Positions 10,844 to 23,540 of a stretch of DNA of 64,000 nucleotides are shown here, piece by piece (the stretch's first letter is position 1; each line of letters opens with the position of its first letter). The translations under genes and the position numbers were made by a program. The notes under the pieces were generated by a model. That model saw only the letters and a program-made list of their open reading frames with translations. It searched no databases and was not told where the DNA came from. The DNA lies in contig NC_052664.1 in the NCBI RefSeq assembly GCF_016802725.1, forward strand, positions 30,335,275 to 30,399,274. Reading direction: 5' to 3'. The DNA comes from Solenopsis invicta (taxonomy: Eukaryota; Arthropoda; Insecta; Hymenoptera; Formicidae).

Positions 10844-11520
10844 TATGCGATTAAGATGACTTAATACCGAGTAAGATAAAACAGTCAAATAAAGTTAAAA
10901 ATGTACAGGTAAATCTAATAGAAATTGATGCAGCTTGGCTAAGATATTCTACCTCACTCGTCGTATTCACTTGACCTTGCACATTCGGATTATCACTTAT
11001 ATTCTGATTCCTACAGAACTCTCTTAATGGGAAAAATTTCAGTTTCCTCTAAAAATCACCTGGATTATTTCATTGTCTAAAAAGATGCCAAGTTCTGAGA
11101 GAATGGAATCATGAAACTGCCTCAAAGATGGCAAAAAGTAGTAGAATAAAATGGCACGTATGTGGTTGAATAAATCCATGTACGATTATCTAAACATCGT
11201 CTTTGAATTTCACGTAAAAAAAACACTACCAACTTGTCTCAATTCCAATAAATAGGTATGTATGTTACTATATGTGCCGTATGCAGAATAAATCGGCAAA
11301 GATAGCGTTAATAAGGATTAAAGAAGTTCCGCGATAAATGATTTCCCATTTCCATAAATTATGCTGCACATAACGAATATAATGCTTTCATTAACAAGCA
11401 AGCGCAGCATCTCAGGATAGACACTCGCCCGCGAGTTTCTGTGGCACTGAATAAGCTCGTTTGTTCGATAAACAGCGCGACCAACAGCTCCGGAGCGTTT
11501 GATCAACGCCCAGCCGTCCT
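10844..11520. other. AT-rich stretch, no gene
   Basis: Mostly AT-rich. AAGATGACTTA and GTAAGATAAAA words just right of the TIR element echo its end sequence and may be debris of the same family. Nothing else was recognised. Confidence 0.4.
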
Positions 11521-12750
11521 ATTAATTAAAAGCGGCCGAGTATCACTTCGTTAGGAGCATCCGATGCGTCATAATCCGATGCGTCATAAAAGCGCGCGTA
11601 CGCGCGCGGCAGAGGGCAGAGGGGGGAAAAAAAGACAGCGGGACGAGGTAGAAAGCCTCGTAAGAAGGACACGATGCAAATAGCCATGGAAACTGCCGCG
11701 GGACTGGCTCGTTAACGCCCGGAGTTATGGCCTGTCCACACCGCGGAGCGCAAGGTGCGGAACCTCCGGCTGTGTAATTTGCAAAATACTAATTACGCGT
11801 TCGCTGCAGCGACGCCGGCGCGTGCTTCGAGTCGTTTACACCTCACGCTAATCCGCACAAAAATGGACACTTCGCACGTATATTGTTACCCTTGTTAATG
11901 CCCAGGCCTGTTCGGCCTGCGCGCCATATCGGAGGCGCCGCGCCGCGTCAGACGACGCGCCCGGTATGACGTTACACGCGGCAGCGTGCATAAAATATCG
12001 CTCGTAAAAGCGGACGCTGGGAATAAATAGGAAAACGACGTAAAAAGAATACGTTGCAAATACGCGATGGACGTGCAAGCGTACGCCTCTCGTGTCGCTC
12101 CGTCGAGAACTCGCGTCTGCTGAAAATCCTAATCGTTTATATCCGTCGCGAGCGATGATCGAGTGGCAATCGGCGCTAAGTCGAGTACGAATCGTGTGGG
12201 ATTTTCTTATATTCGTGGGTAAAAGAAAGAAAAAAAGAAAATTCGTTTTGTAAGATTCCGCGCGTCGAATCTCGTGTGCCTCGATGAATTCGCAGAGATA
12301 CGTAGTACACGTAGAAGAACCGTGCGCGGTAGAGTAGTCGAATGCTTGGGAAACGTTCGAGTCGTTTTGCATTAGCGCAGTTGCAGTTGCAGTTGCTACG
12401 TTCGACAGCTTTAGCGCCGCGAGCGTGCCTATCCACATTCGAGATACGATTTTCGTGTAGGCACAACGACGAATGCGTTACTTCTCGTTCTGTACGGTCA
12501 ACGCGAGGTGTGTTACCTTTAATGATAAAGCCGTTGTTATACGTGCTGGTTGCTATTGCCGCATATGTTAAACAGCGATGCATTACCATAACCGACGTAC
12601 CACGGCTCCGCGCTATTCCCGATGCGAATGGCGGCTTAAAGACACGGCAGCCGCCGAGTATATTCCGTGCTAATAATACAGAACGCGCATCGGAATGCAT
12701 CGGAAATGTCAGATGGGGAAATGCAATGATAGCATGCGGTAAAGCATAGA
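11521..12750. other. CpG-rich block, overlapping open frames but no gene
   Basis: This block contains the longest open frame of the window (196 codons, minus, 11848-12438), another of 174 codons on minus (12176-12700) and one of 135 codons on plus (12342-12749), all overlapping. The overlap across frames and strands, Thr-Ala and Cys-Asn runs from GTTGCA-type microrepeats (about 12376-12397) and the absence of any domain argue against coding. Confidence 0.5.
11560..11589. repeat. Perfect 15-bp tandem duplication
   Basis: TCCGATGCGTCATAA occurs twice with no mismatch and no gap, at the left edge of the CpG-rich block. Confidence 0.9.
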
Positions 12751-14876
12751 AATAAAAAAAATCCTAAATTTAATAGCAACCGTTGATATTTTCCGTTACA
12801 GCTAATTATACACAAAGTGAATTCATTTTTTTATTGCAATGAAAAATATTGCCCTTCTTTCTGAGTAAAATTTATTGTTGTTAAAGCTGATTTTTTAATC
12901 AAAATAATTTGCATTATTTTTTGTATGCATTAAACTATTAGTCAGACTTGCTAGAAATGCATATTTAAAATGCAATAGAATAAAGATAAATTCGCAATTT
13001 TATTATGAAATTTATGTTATTTAATATGAAGCTTATATTTAAATGTACACATATTAAATCACATCCCCCCCAAGAATAACTCTTCAAGCACAGAGTCTTC
13101 ATGGTTAAGTGCATAAACGTTCAATCGTAGTTCCTTTATATATCTTAATAGGTCATCTATTCATAGAAGAAATAAAAAGCGAGGAAGATAGAGATATCTT
13201 GTTCTGAGGCCAACTCTGCTTGAATGCACCGGTGCTTCCGAGAAATAGTTCACGTAACTCGGTTCTCTTGCTTATGTCAAATCATGTATTAGAGAATAAT
13301 TTGTAGCTCATAAAATCATATTTGTGCGAAAGCTGGCGTAATAACATTATACTTTCCATCCAAGCCTGTCATAAGTGCCTGTCTAATTGCATGTGAAGAT
13401 AGTTATGCAATTCTCTTCTCGTGAGATCGCGAGGGACTAACATTTTACAACCTTTTACACATGTCTACCGAAATGTAATGCACGCTAGGAAGAAAACAGT
13501 CGGGATATGCAATCGATATTCAAGTTCGACTTCCGCCATGCGTACCTGTTGCTGCTATCCAAGGGATACGCCTAGGATACGTAGCTGATAGCTGCCATTA
13601 GTACGTGACGATTATTTCTGCATGCCCCAACAACCATTTCCTGATACCAGAGCGGAATGCAAATTTCGCTGCGAGCTTGAGCGCGCAGCGCTACAATGAA
13701 TTAATATTAACGACGATATCGTTTTCGCGCCTCGAGGCACGATTCTAGTTGCCATTAAACAATCTAATCCAGCTTGCGCCTAACCTTTTGAGATCACGTG
13801 TCCGCCGCCGTCCATGTCTCGAAGCGCGGAGCGTGTTCGGAGAATAAATTAGCAATTTGTCTGCTAATCCGTTAGTCTACTATGTTCACACACGTGACTA
13901 TTATCTTTATCGAATCTAACATACTCGATGAAACGAGCGTTTTCCAGAATATATAGGAAGTCGAGTAGAAATCATGGTGTCAAGAACGTTGCGGATTTTA
14001 TCGAAACATTTTTACGACTTTAATATATATGCTCCGCATAAAGAGAATGGTGCCTCTATTTTTTCACGCAAGTTCTTTTACGATAGTTAAAACAAAAATT
14101 TTTTTAATTCGGAAAAATGTCTAAATTTAAAATTAGCCTTTCAATTTGAGAAATATTCTATCGTAATTTCTTTTCACTTTATCTTTACGATGATAACTGC
14201 ATACTTAAAACTGCTGATTTATTTGTGAGCCGCGAAAACTATAGTTACGAAGGAAACAATTAACACTCTCGCGATTTAGTTACGCAAATATTTATTACAC
14301 TCTTGAATTAAAACTTGCCGAGTCCAAAACTTATAATCTTAAAATTCCTCTGTTGGATGGTCGGAGAAGGGGCGGGTTCAGTAAGGGAACTTGAAAAGTT
14401 TCCATGCTTGAACTTGGACGGAACTTTGCTCATATCCAATGTGGAAGCTGTGAAGAGTGGCTGCTACCCTTCTTGCGAAAAATTGCCACGCTCTCAGAGT
14501 ATCACAATCTCTTTTGTATACAAGACGATCCATCATACATGAATGCGTTATATGTTAATACAATGTTTGTATCAGTGTAAACAGTTAACGCTTTCTAAAG
14601 TTTTAATTCATTTTGAGAACAAAAATCAATTGCTGCTTTGAGATTACATCTAGTACAATCTACAGAAAAGAAAACGGTAGAAGAAAAACATCTTCCATGA
14701 ATGCAAAATCTATTTATCAGTTGGAGACTTTATTTATAGCTCATATTATTCCGCAAGTATGCATTTTTCATATTAAATTTTGCGATTATAAGGAATACGC
14801 GTAATCGTTGCGTGCACAGGCTGAATTATAATAATCATAATAAAGAAAATTGCTTCAGACACGACATCATGATCTC

Positions 14877-14905
14877 ATGCTAGTATTATAATTATAATAT
14901 AGCAT
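14877..14905. other. AT-rich hairpin
   Basis: ATGCTA and TAGCAT flank the perfect 16-bp palindrome TATTATAATTATAATA (14884-14899) with one unpaired G. A stem of about 14 bp can form on either strand. It may be a chance product of AT-rich DNA. Confidence 0.6.
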
Positions 14906-16247
14906 AGCCGTAATATTCGTCCTTGCATTATATGTATGCTAATGAATAAATTAACATAATATGTGTATTCCTGATCTAATAATTGGCAATAATATTGTCT
15001 ATTTGCTTTATTATTCATAATCGCTAATACCTAAAACAATATTCGTTAAAAAAATGCGCTTGTTAAATCGCAGAATTCTCATAAGCTATTATTTTGAATG
15101 TACTGTATATAAGGATACTAATGTAACGTATATTTCTTTGATGATGGAAATTTCTAAATTTGCGGTTTGTTTACGAAAGTTGTGCATCGCTGATTACGCA
15201 GCCAAAGATTATTGCTCTGTAAAAAAAAACCGACGTTCTACGATTTATTTTACACGCCTGGTTTGAGAACGTACTGTTTTATAGCGAGTGGCTGCACCAT
15301 CAAACGACTTCGCGCGATATCTTCGATCGGCAGCCGGAAGATGCGCGCCCCTCGGATGCTAACAGGATCCTCATAAACGGGGCTGGTCTTTTTTATTGTG
15401 TTGCACGAGTGAATTTTACGACGTTACGTCTCTTCAAATTTCTGGCATTCCGATGTGATAGTGGAAATAGAATGTTTTCTATCGTCGCGCTATTATCGGT
15501 ACCGACATCTTTAAACTAGGAATTTTTCCGTTTCTTTTATCGGTTCATTGATAAATCATTACCGATGCCTGGGAGCAGCGTAAGGCGCGGACAGGGATTT
15601 AACGGTCAATAAAAGACCAATGGCTGTCTTTAACTCTTTACGGCGAGAATCGTATTTTCGATCTGATGGGAATCCAAGGTACGCTTATTGGTAGCAAACT
15701 TGTCGTGCATTTTCGCATAAAAATGCCGGTCTGCGGACGTGCATAACGTGCCCACGATAAAATACAGCAATAACGATAATTTAAAAGTCAAATCACGCAA
15801 TGGTGCGCAACGCTTTTGCAAAAGAATCCTTTATCTTTAGTTAAAGTGTGGGGAAACCTATGGCAATTTTTTAAAAATGTCATTAATATTGCGTCTATGT
15901 GTGCGTACATCAGTCATGAATTATGAATGAAAATATAGAATAGAAAATAGTAAATTGCATTAAACTTTCTTTTGTTTAAAATAAGCATTTGCTCATACGT
16001 ATGTACAGTTGTATTTGCCGTCCATCTCTTTGCTAAAAAAGAGATGAACAGAATTATGTCTATAATTACATGCGTACTAATCGCACGATTATTTGCTCGT
16101 GCGGTTATTTCATTACGTTTACGCGCAATTAAACAAGCGCACATATTATTCGTAAATGATTCTCGCGGTTATTTCATCTTTAAATACAACGTACAGCGTC
16201 TCGCACTTCGGAAAGGAGAAAGCTTATTGATGCTAAGACCAGGATGG

Positions 16248-16312
16248 AGATTCTTAAGCATCAATAATATTATTTCGCAGAGAGAAGATTCTTGAACATC
16301 AATAATATTATT
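16248..16312. repeat. Tandem duplication, period 38 bp
   Basis: The 27-bp unit AGATTCTT(A/G)A(G/A)CATCAATAATATTATT occurs at 16248-16274 and 16286-16312 with two mismatches. A further TTGATGCTAAG at 16228-16238 lies just upstream and is a partial inverted echo. Confidence 0.8.
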
Positions 16313-17160
16313 CCGAACTGTTTCGTTTGCCTCTTCGCGGTTGCCGGCGTTAAAGAGTCTGAGATACGCTTGCCCCCTGGCCTCTTGAACGTGAATAGCC
16401 TTCCGACATATTTCCAATTAACAAGCAATCAACAAGCGCTATTTTGCCGCGCAAACAATCGTAATAAAGCGTTCCAGCATGCGGCATGGAAGAGCAGATG
16501 GGTGAGATTACCGAGATAGGTCGGCTATAGATTTAAATCAAAAAATTATACGGCGAAACTTTTATTTTCCGCAATGAGGGAAATATTTACGAAGCTATAA
16601 GAAACTGCGCGTCTCTCCTCGGGGTTTCTGCCATCGCTGTCGCAACTGTCTATATTCTAGATGCGTTACACACGAGGCATTTTGCACTCTGCCCTTACGC
16701 ATGCTACCGTGCGACTGTAGCGACGCGTTTTCAATTAGCAAATGTTAATCAAACATATTTCTAATATCTTCAATTAGCGTGCGATAGGTGCATCTGGGGA
16801 ATTATCCGCTTAAATTATTTCACGCATTCTCTCACGTATAAAATCTTTTACGCGACATAAAATGGAGCCAGACGTAGAAAAGTGGTATTCAGCAGCATGA
16901 TTTTAATTAAAATACCGCGGGAATTTTTAACTGTTTTCCAATATTATTATCGCGTGTGCGAAAAGTGAAAGCTGAATGTGCGAGGTATTAAAAACCACGT
17001 CGTCGGGGGCATGATTTGTCGCGAAATTGATATGTAACTAATATTAAAATCTTTTATCGTAATTGTAGATTTTGTAATCGTATAGATTTTACATAACCCG
17101 AAATACGTTCTTTCCATGCTCGATGTGTGTGATACCTGTGAAAAACTGTGTTAAGGACAT

Positions 17161-18780
17161 CGGCGTTATACACCGTGTTTTGCACCGTACAACGATCATT
17201 TATAACGATCGATCGTGTGATTGCTATGAAATAGCTGGCTATATTAACTATTCAATTACGCACGGAGACGTAGAGAGCATTTTTACTTGACACAAGCAGG
17301 GCGCGCGTATCTTCGCCGAAGCGTGAAAGATTGAGCGCGTAGGACTCGCCCACGAAAACAGGAGCAGAAGGCTGAAAGTCGCCGGGCGGAAGGTAGCGCC
17401 CGGGTTTTTCAGTTTCTGGTAGCGAAAATTGGATTTTCGCAGTCCTGCCGAGGGGAGCGGATGGCCGGGATGACTAACGTCCGCCAGACACCTTAATCAA
17501 GATACCATCCGTGCTCGTTCTCTCTTCAGAAGAGAACTCCATTAACATATTTCACTCTTTAATTCGTACGGCGCTGGTGCACCGCGCGTTTCATGGGGCA
17601 TTAGCAACAAGACGAGGATTTGCACGGAAGGATGCGCGCATCTATAATATGCGGCCGCGGACCTGTGCACCTTGTTTGCTCGGCGAAGTTCGCCGGTTTG
17701 TAGATTTGCCGCCGTTACTTTGAGCACGTTGTTTGCAAAATTGTACAAGCGACATCGGCACTCGCGTCGCGATATACACATACCGCGTATTTTTGGAGCT
17801 GTCCGAAGCAAATGATGGATACTTTCGCAACGCGGACGAGGAAGCCAAAATATTTCGCATAAAGGTCAATAAATTGGTTTAAGCTAAATAAACCAATAGG
17901 GACACCGTGTACAGTCTATGTACTGCCGAGTAATGGAAAATATCAATATACGATTAATTTCATTATTATTTTAAATATACACAACAGGAATAGAGAAAAT
18001 AAAAAATATTTAAATAATAGAATATCTATTTTTCCAAGTGTTTCAAAATCACTTGCTAAGTAAGCTAAATAAACGACGTTTCAAAACTTTGGTATTATAA
18101 ATTGCGAGTTACGATCACTTGATATTATCATTCTCGGTGAATTAAATTTATTCCCATGCTCACGTGGGATTAACTTCACTTAACAATCTATTCTTTAACG
18201 TTCTTTCGGCGTAAATTCGTTTATACAATACCGTGCACATAGACTCTGAATCAACCTGTAAGTAGAGAGAGAGACTTGCGAAAGAGAGGCAACGATTATC
18301 GAGTTACTTTATTCGCCGTGCGATCGTGATAACCGCACGAAACTTTTATGAAGTTGCTCAACCGCACGAGAATTTCTGGAGGTCACGCAGATTGACACGT
18401 CGTCTCGAGTATCCAGACTCGGGATCGTCGGAGTCATCGAGGAATCAAGGACTCGTACTTGGGATATGGGCTGTAAAAAAGTGGGTACGCCCACCCTTAT
18501 ACAAAGTATATATCGGCATGGAGTACCAAAGTAACCCTATGAACGCTTGCCAAGTCGCCGGTTCTTGATAGAGTTACGAGGTCGTCGCAGCCTCTTCCTG
18601 GGTCTCTCATTTCTCGTGCGGAAAGGCCGGTATAACGTAAACCTGACGTTAACACACCGTACTTTACTGCTGCCAGTTTTATTGCCGGCAGAGATATGGC
18701 GACACAACGACAGTAACAGTGCGAGTGAGAGTAAGAAGAAATAACCGTACATTGATGTTTGTCCACTGCGTTAATCATTT
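17161..18780. other. CpG-rich blocks separated by an AT-rich gap, no gene
   Basis: CpG-rich at 17190-17880 and 18310-18740, AT-rich between. Overlapping ACGATC/CGATCG words lie at 17189-17216. Frames of 60-93 codons overlap on both strands and are not recognised. Confidence 0.45.
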
Positions 18781-19060
18781 TTCATATTTCATACAGTAAT
18801 GCGTGAAAACACTTGGACCAAACACGTAAATAAGATAGTGTCCGCGAATAATGTCCGCGAATGCAAAACGCAGAATAGAAAACAAATATAGATGTAAGTA
18901 AATGAGTGCACTTACAATTAGATGTGTAAACTTATACTCAAGTTTCATTTGAGAATGTCGAATTCATTGTTCAATTGAAATTATATAACATTAATATAAT
19001 AAAATAATTTATTTTTCTTATATTCAATGTCATATTTGTCTTTTTTCATGCTGAGGGTAG

Positions 19061-19145
19061 ATAAAATACGTACATAAAAAATATAAAATGTGTATTATAT
19101 ATATATATATAATATTTTATGTTTTTTATGTACCTATCTTATATA
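19061..19145. other. Long AT-rich inverted repeat with a (TA)n centre
   Basis: GTACATAAAAAATATAAAAT (19070-19089) pairs with the reverse complement of 19115-19134 with one mismatch, and weaker pairing extends about 8 bp outward on each side. The centre is a (TA)n run of about 16 bases. The structure is that of a foldback MITE or a (TA)n cruciform. No target duplication was seen. Confidence 0.55.
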
Positions 19146-19443
19146 CATTTAAAAATATAATAATAACAATATTGCATATATCATTATTACTTACATTTTT
19201 AAATCTAAATTAGTAAATATTTATTGAATATATTCCATTATAATTGATTTATAATTATTATAATTATTTTTGAACTAATATCATAATATTATTTACTACT
19301 ATTATCACTATTAACTATCATTAACTGTTATCAATATATAATATCATTAGCATTAATTATCATTAACTATATCATTTGTATTAGAGAGCATTATAATAAT
19401 CGTGCAATTTGTCAGAAAATTTATTACAAAATTGTATACGATT

Positions 19444-19640
19444 CAGAATTGGAAAGTAACGCGTTACTTGTAACGCCGTTATTGTTATTTCCTTTAGTAA
19501 CGATCGTTACTTTTACTTAAAATATTTTTTAATTGAAAATATAATTATACAAATTGTTTTTATTCGTTCACTGATTGGTTCAATTTTTTATTAGTTCGTT
19601 GATTGGTGAAGTGATGCTATTACAATGTTCTCAGACAATT
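19444..19640. mobile_element. Degraded hAT-like transposon end
   Basis: Seen: two perfect 16-bp palindromes, AAGTAACGCGTTACTT (19454-19469) and AGTAACGATCGTTACT (19496-19511), with TGTAACGCCGTTA between. The run is preceded by CAGAATTGGA, which resembles a CAGTGTTGG-type terminus. Two related GTTC(A/G)(C/T)TGATTGGT words follow near 19566-19610. Known from memory: some hAT-superfamily elements carry subterminal GTAACG palindromes after such an end. The other end, an 8-bp target duplication and any transposase frame were not found. Confidence 0.4.
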
Positions 19641-20600
19641 ATAACGCGCTATTCTTATGTTCGGTGATGTCTCACTCCAATTATCCATGAAGTTCATTAC
19701 AAAGTCGTACTATTAATGAACTGGATAATTAAGTGTTAGATTTGACATAACAGTCATGAAAAACTACTCTAATAAATCTGTGTATCATATACACGTCTTT
19801 CTATTTTAACTGTATAATTTCGCTTGGTATTTATTACCTTACGTTTCCATTAAAATTCTTCGCGCGTCTCTCTTCGAAATAACATTACGTAGCACACTTC
19901 GAATTTTTAGGCGCAGGTATTTGTACTAAGGAATGCGTCTGCTTCCATTATTTTGTAATCTTAGACGGAAAGGTTTCCGCTGTAGCAGTTTATTCAGTGA
20001 CTGCACATGTGATTACGACTGGCACATTGCCAAAAATCACTCTGGATGCATTGTCTACCAAGCGAGAGGACGATTAATGAAGACAAATATATCCAACATT
20101 GAAATTCAATTATTTTAAAGTCGGGCTGCTATTTGGAGGGAAGAGAAAAATCAGTGACGGATAAATATCAATTACTTTAGTGGATATAAAATTCTGATTG
20201 AAACATTAAACGTTGTTAATAAAGATACGAATATGTAATTAAGAATGTATAATTAAATAGATACAGGGAGAACGGTAAATCATATTTCACAATCTTAAAA
20301 AAAACTCGAGGTAACAGTTGAAAACCTTGATTTATGAGCAGATATTAAGTACGCATCAAATTAGCTGATAGCAGTGCCAACACATACACGCGGCCTGTCA
20401 TCATCATCTTCGTCAATGTCAAATTTTCTTTCGTTTTACGATGAAGCGCATGTCTTCAACCAAGGAAGTGTTGAAGTTTGTATGAAGAGAAAACTAAAAC
20501 TCAAAAGGAAATTCTAGAATAACAAAAACGGCAGAGTAACACACCTATCTTATCAAACCTATATCTATTCATTGACACTCCTGAATTTCCTATCTCTTTG

Positions 20601-23540
20601 ACTTCTCGTCTTGGAAGAAAAAAAAAAGAAAACGTCAGAAGACATTGAAGAGGCTTGAATAGCCGCTAATTGACGAGGAACTGGCCTATTATGCTTGTAA
20701 GTTTATTTGACGTTCATTTCATTGTTAAACCAAAAGAATCGGTTTCCTCTGAAAGCAACTCCTTTAGTTGTAAGAGATGTGAATAAGCTATGAATAACTA
20801 AATAAGTAATGAAGTTTTTGCTTTTTAAATTGCTTTAATTAAAAATATTTAATATACAATACAATTAATGTAACTGAAGAAATGATGTATAAAGAAACAG
20901 CGGATCATTGCAAATACTGTAAAGTACTATGAAATCTAAAAAATTGACCCTTGTATAAATAATTTTAAGCAACCAAAAATTGAAAATTACAAGTTTATTC
21001 TTTAATTCAAATTTATTTTAAACGTGTGACGATTTCTCGTTTAATTTTATATACGTACATCCATTAAAAAAAAAAAAAACTTATACTTTGTTGACATCAT
21101 ACTTGACATAGACACATTCACGCTTGTCAACTTTTTATCATTAAATCTGAATTCTTTTACTAATCATGCATTCATGCAAGTACATTCGTATTCGCCGGAC
21201 ATTACGACACGTAATAGCCGACAAAGAGTCCTATTTATTTTCGATTGATTGCATGCTTCAAAATTTTTGAAATGCCCACACTCGTCAAAGCTGGTCGATC
21301 GTCAAACAAACATTGGAACGAAGCGTCAATAGCATCTGCCCTTGTCGTCTGATTTGCGAATCATTTACGAAGTAATACGAAAATTCTCATGAATCGGCTC
21401 TAATTATTTAACGCACGATTGGATCATGAAAATATCTTCGTTCTCTAATTTCAATTATATTTGCAAATAATTTTCAGTGAAAACAGAATTGCTTCTTTAT
21501 TTTTAAAAGCCAATTTTATTTCGATCAAATATCTCTCCTTTATAGAGAGATAAAGAGTCTGTATAATACGAGCGAAATTAAAAAGAGTCATCACCATTAA
21601 TAATTAAGAAATTAATATGACAGTTCCTTGGAGATGCACAAACACTTCTAACAAAGTTGCTCGAGGCTACAATCTTTTTTTTATTACAGGACATGTCTGA
21701 GCAGCGTGTCTAACGTGAATTAAGTATATTCATTTGTTTGGGATTCTCTTCTTTCTTCGTGTTCGCTATCTCAGTACTCACTTTTGACCTGAATAATCTT
21801 TCTAAGAATCTTCGAGGCTCGCGTTCATAGTACACGATACATAAATAATGTCTTATGAAAATAATTTCTATTGAATTCACATAATCATGGAGTATCATCT
21901 TGCGAATAAATTGCTTTGTGCATGGATAAATGTTACATTACTTAGCGATTCAAAATCTTAATTTGATTATCATGACTTACGTGACATTTAAAGTATACAG
22001 CACATAGTCCTAATAGTATAAAGTATAAACAATTACGGCAGATAATCAAATCTTGTAGTTTCTATATTTGAAATCTAAGAACTTTTCTGTATCGCTTGAT
22101 GACTTTAAGTGCGTTGAATAACGCTTTCACGAATAATGCACAAGAAATACGATGCCGCATTAGTTTTACTCCAGCATATCATTATTGTCATCATGACAAC
22201 CCAGAGAACGGATGCACAAATGTGTCTTTTGAGTGCTGTTACGAGTACTTGTAATTTCACAATCATATTTGCCACTATCAGATATAAAAAGTAAATAACT
22301 TTCTTCCCGTTGGTTATAAATTTTTGAGAAAAACAATAAAAAGATATACACAAGCAAATTCTCATTGACAATATAACATAAATCTAAATGATATAATATC
22401 TATTCAGTTCAATTAGACCGTGTAATATGGTGTAGATTTCGATCTCTAAAAATTTGCAGACTAATTTTAGGATTCAGAAAATTTAATTAAAAAATTTATT
22501 TAAGAAATTTAACTTTTGAAGTGAAGGATTTTATGACGCCGTCTGAATGAAATCATTATTGTGAAAAGTAAATTATTTTGTAGATTTAATGATATTGGTT
22601 AGGTTTAGTTTCTTGCGCACTTACGCATATATATAGGCATCTTATTTACTACCGCAGGTGTAGCCGCGCATTTCTCGTAGTCGACACGCACAGCTTCCAA
22701 ATCGCGTGACATCAGTTACGCCATATTCCGAATAACATGACTTTCGCAGTTAATTGCAGTTTGCTACATCGGCAAAGTGCTAATGATCACTGGTAGCACC
22801 TGTACTGCCGCCAATCATTACATCCAAATACCTCGGGGTCACTTTTGACAAGCGCCGAGCCGAGAGAAAGATTGCGTGATTCGCAAACATAAGAGCTATA
22901 TGATCTGTCAATGTGCTACCACATCGATGCTCGATGCGAACAGCCCTCGGTTAGACTCACACCATCGTCGCGTCGAGATACTCGCGTCTAGCTTACGTAG
23001 TCTAGAATCGTGCAACTATGAAGCTGAGCAATGTAGCCGGAAGTTATCATCACAAGCACGTAGAATAAGCAATTACAACCGAGAAAATTATTGTTGCAAA
23101 CCCAAACGCTAGATAAACCATTGCGAAATGACATATTATTTTTGAAACAGATTTGAAACATGTTCTTAGATATCGCGTGATTCGAATGAAATTCTAGAAT
23201 TTCAAGAGTTTTAACTCCTAAAAAAATCAAAATATAAAATTAAATTCCTCAGACTCTAATTATTCTATAAAAAATCGTTTCTTCTATATTTATTTCTATA
23301 TTCTTATTTATTTTATTTTAACATTTAAATTATTTATTATAGTTTGTTTTAACATTTCAAATACAATTATATAAAGTCTGAAATAAAAAGGCCATTTAAA
23401 TTCTATACCACAAATGATACTATAATTATTTTGTGTAATGGATGAATGTATATGAGCCAGTCACGTCAGGCCATCACGCTAATCCTTGTAGCACAACGGC
23501 CATTGTATTCAGCATTTCCCACACAAAAGAGCCGAGTTGT
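20601..23540. other. AT-rich stretch, no gene
   Basis: AT-rich with A-runs near 20619 and 21067. A 7-bp hairpin (ATCTCTC with GAGAGAT) lies at about 21530-21551. CpG content rises at 22640-23050 without a recognisable gene. Short frames were examined and not recognised. Confidence 0.45.

Larger units (their letters stand above)
12751..17160. other. Mostly AT-rich sequence, no gene
   Basis: Long AT-rich interval with CpG-richer patches at 13500-13860 and 15290-15370. It holds an 8-base C-run near 13068, the hairpin at 14877-14905 and the duplication at 16248-16312. Frames of 60-107 codons (for example 15972-16295 plus) have no recognised motif and overlap frames on the other strand. Confidence 0.45.
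18781..20600. other. AT-rich stretch holding a hairpin and a hAT-like fragment
   Basis: Strongly AT-rich. Between 19240 and 19380 short ATTAACTATCATT-type words recur irregularly. The hairpin (19061-19145) and the transposon-like fragment (19444-19640) are listed separately. No coding potential was recognised. Confidence 0.5.

Noticed and set aside
11848..12749. Longest overlapping open frames (196 and 174 codons on minus, 135 on plus)
   Set aside because: They overlap each other in different frames and strands inside one CpG-rich block, contain microrepeat-driven residue runs and show no domain. Low stop density explains them.
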